Of a stretch of DNA of 33,735 nt, positions 32,523-33,735 are shown in pieces (positions within the stretch are counted from its first letter, which is position 1; every line of letters starts with the position of its first letter). The notes beneath the pieces were generated by a model that was not told the origin of the DNA, did not search any database, and saw only the letters and a list, made by a program, of their open reading frames with translations. Source of the stretch: Bryobacteraceae bacterium. Its GTDB lineage: Bacteria > Acidobacteriota > Terriglobia > Bryobacterales > Bryobacteraceae. The position numbers and the translations under genes were made by a program. The DNA lies in assembly GCA_014860455.1 (NCBI GenBank), contig JACZJQ010000142.1:1-33735 (forward strand), read 5' to 3'.

Positions 32523-33735
32523 GTGGCCACAAGCGCTCCCGATCCCACTGCCCAGCCCTACCAGGTCAGCGCCCGCAAGTTCCGGCCACACGAGTTCGCC
32601 GGCATTATCGGCCAGGAACACGTCCGGGCCACGCTCGAAAACGCCATCAAGCAGGGCCGGGTCGCCCACGGCTACATCCTCTCCGGCCAGCGCGGCACCG
32701 GCAAAACCACCATCGCGCGCATCCTGGCCCGCTGCCTGAACTGCGTCGAAGGTCCGACGACGACGCCTTGCGGGGTCTGCTCGTCTTGCATCGAGATCCC
32801 CCAGAACAACGCCCCGGACGTCATCGAGATTGACGCCGCGTCGAACCGCGGCATCAACGAGATGCGCGAACTGCGCGAGAACGTGCGATACCGCCCGTCG
32901 CGCGACCGCTACAAGGTCTTCATCATCGACGAAGCCCACCAGATCACCAACGAGGCCTTCAACGCCTTGCTGAAGACTCTGGAAGAACCGCCCGAGTGGG
33001 CCGTCTTCCTGCTTTGCACCACCGAAGCGCACAAGATCCCGGCGACCATCGCCTCGCGCTGCCAGCAGTTTAGCTTCCGTTCGGTCGACTTCACCCAACT
33101 GGTCAGCCGCATGGAGTGGATCTGCCAGCAGGAGGGCATCGAAGCCGATGCCGAGGCGCTGGCCGTACTGGCCCAGGCCGGTGAGGGCAGCGTCCGTGAC
33201 TCTCTCTCCGCGCTGGACCAGGCCATTGCCTGCTGCGGCAACAAGCTGACCGGCGCCGATGTCCGCGGGCTGTTGGGCATGTTTTCGATCGAGTCGCTCG
33301 GCGCGGTGACCGCCGCTCTGGAAGCCGGATCGACGACTGCCATGTTGGAGATCGTCCAGGAACTGGAAACCACCGGGCGCAACCTGCAGCACTACTGCCG
33401 CGAACTGTCGCGCTACTTCCGCAATCTGCTGGTGGCCAGGATCACCGGCGAGACCACCCGGCTGATCTCGGCCGCCCCGCCCGAACAGGAGCGAATGAGG
33501 GAGACGGCCGCAAAGTTCTCCGAAGAGGATCTGACGCGCTGGCTGCAAATCACCATCGACCTCTATTCACAGATGCAGTACTCGCTCCAGCCGCGGCTGC
33601 ACCTTGAACTGGGCCTGCTGCGCCTGGTCCATGCCGGCCGTTTGCAGCCGATCGAGGAGGTGATCCGCGGCTTAAGCGCCGGATCAGCCACCCTGTCGCA
33701 GGCAGCGCCCGCCGCCCGTCTGTCAGCCCCGAAAC
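32523..33735 (+). CDS. dnaX: DNA polymerase III subunits gamma and tau (3' end outside window)
   Basis: 404 residues to the window edge, from a GTG at 32523 with GAAAGG (32509-32514) 8 bases upstream. Clamp-loader signatures are complete: RKFRPHEFAGIIGQEHV, Walker A GQRGTGKT (55-62), zinc cysteines C71, C74, C83, C86 or C89 (CLNC..PCGVCSSC), VIEIDAASNRGINEMRELRE, Walker B VFIIDEAHQIT, LLKTLEEPPEWAVFLLCTTE, and sensor ASRCQQFSF. The lid follows (GEGSVRDSLSALDQA), then domain III. The protein opens and loads the sliding clamp at the replication fork. The tau-specific part lies beyond the window. No frameshift slippery run is seen in the part shown. Confidence 0.97.
   Translation, partial: MATSAPDPTAQPYQVSARKFRPHEFAGIIGQEHVRATLENAIKQGRVAHGYILSGQRGTGKTTIARILARCLNCVEGPTTTPCGVCSSCIEIPQNNAPDVIEIDAASNRGINEMRELRENVRYRPSRDRYKVFIIDEAHQITNEAFNALLKTLEEPPEWAVFLLCTTEAHKIPATIASRCQQFSFRSVDFTQLVSRMEWICQQEGIEADAEALAVLAQAGEGSVRDSLSALDQAIACCGNKLTGADVRGLLGMFSIESLGAVTAALEAGSTTAMLEIVQELETTGRNLQHYCRELSRYFRNLLVARITGETTRLISAAPPEQERMRETAAKFSEEDLTRWLQITIDLYSQMQYSLQPRLHLELGLLRLVHAGRLQPIEEVIRGLSAGSATLSQAAPAARLSAPK

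Noticed and set aside
32274-33548. A 424-codon open frame on the - strand opposite dnaX
   Set aside because: It is antisense to dnaX, which carries every family motif, and it also covers the SRP RNA; no domain is recognised.

Overview
The window is a high-GC bacterial chromosome segment. The gene content suggests an Acidobacteriota member, probably of the Bryobacterales/Solibacter type. This is inferred from several things seen together: a Tat-signal Gfo/Idh oxidoreductase, secreted carboxypeptidase-like regulatory domain proteins, a LysW-like zinc-ribbon protein, a menaquinone methyltransferase, HslVU, and a very large bacterial Ig-like protein. No marker gene here fixes the taxon. There is no CRISPR array, transposase, integrase or tRNA that I can support.

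Layout. 1-4.5 kb: the start of a Gfo/Idh oxidoreductase (-, runs off the left edge), an FAD monooxygenase (+), a MycE/TylF-like methyltransferase (-) and a Tat-exported L-fucose/L-arabinose isomerase-fold protein (+) ending in a strong terminator. 4.5-10.6 kb: one about 2017-residue secreted Ig-like repeat protein (-). 10.8-11.2 kb: a 5'-truncated S9 peptidase pseudogene with two frameshifts, lying where the G/C bias of the + strand changes. 11.4-14.1 kb: a GT-C membrane glycosyltransferase, a GT2 protein with an atypical metal motif, and a small coiled-coil membrane protein. 14.1-16.25 kb: a half-size TauE/SafE permease, divergent from an ECF sigma factor / anti-sigma / Spy-like operon with a perfect inverted repeat between them. 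16.3-17.8 kb: a secreted BNR sialidase-like protein and a small membrane protein.

17.9-25.5 kb is mostly core metabolism and quality control. aroB-menG (-) is divergent from nadB (+) with only 14 bases between the start codons. nadB overlaps a CaCA-type cation exchanger gene. hslV-hslU is followed, with a GTGA overlap, by a fibronectin type III lipoprotein gene. 25.5-30 kb holds an FAH-family hydrolase, a small membrane protein, a Dabb-like protein and a large secreted M14 peptidase, ending in a terminator shared with the convergent operon. 30.1-32.2 kb (-) is a tightly packed five-gene operon: a LysW-like acidic zinc ribbon, two secreted regulatory-domain proteins, a redoxin and a TlpA-like thioredoxin. 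32.4 kb to the end: SRP RNA (ffs) immediately upstream of dnaX, which runs off the right edge.

The most distinctive candidates for a new system are the LysW-like/redoxin operon, the sigma/anti-sigma/Spy-like module with its operator-like repeat, and the rearrangement scar near 10.8 kb. The rest looks like ordinary chromosomal content.
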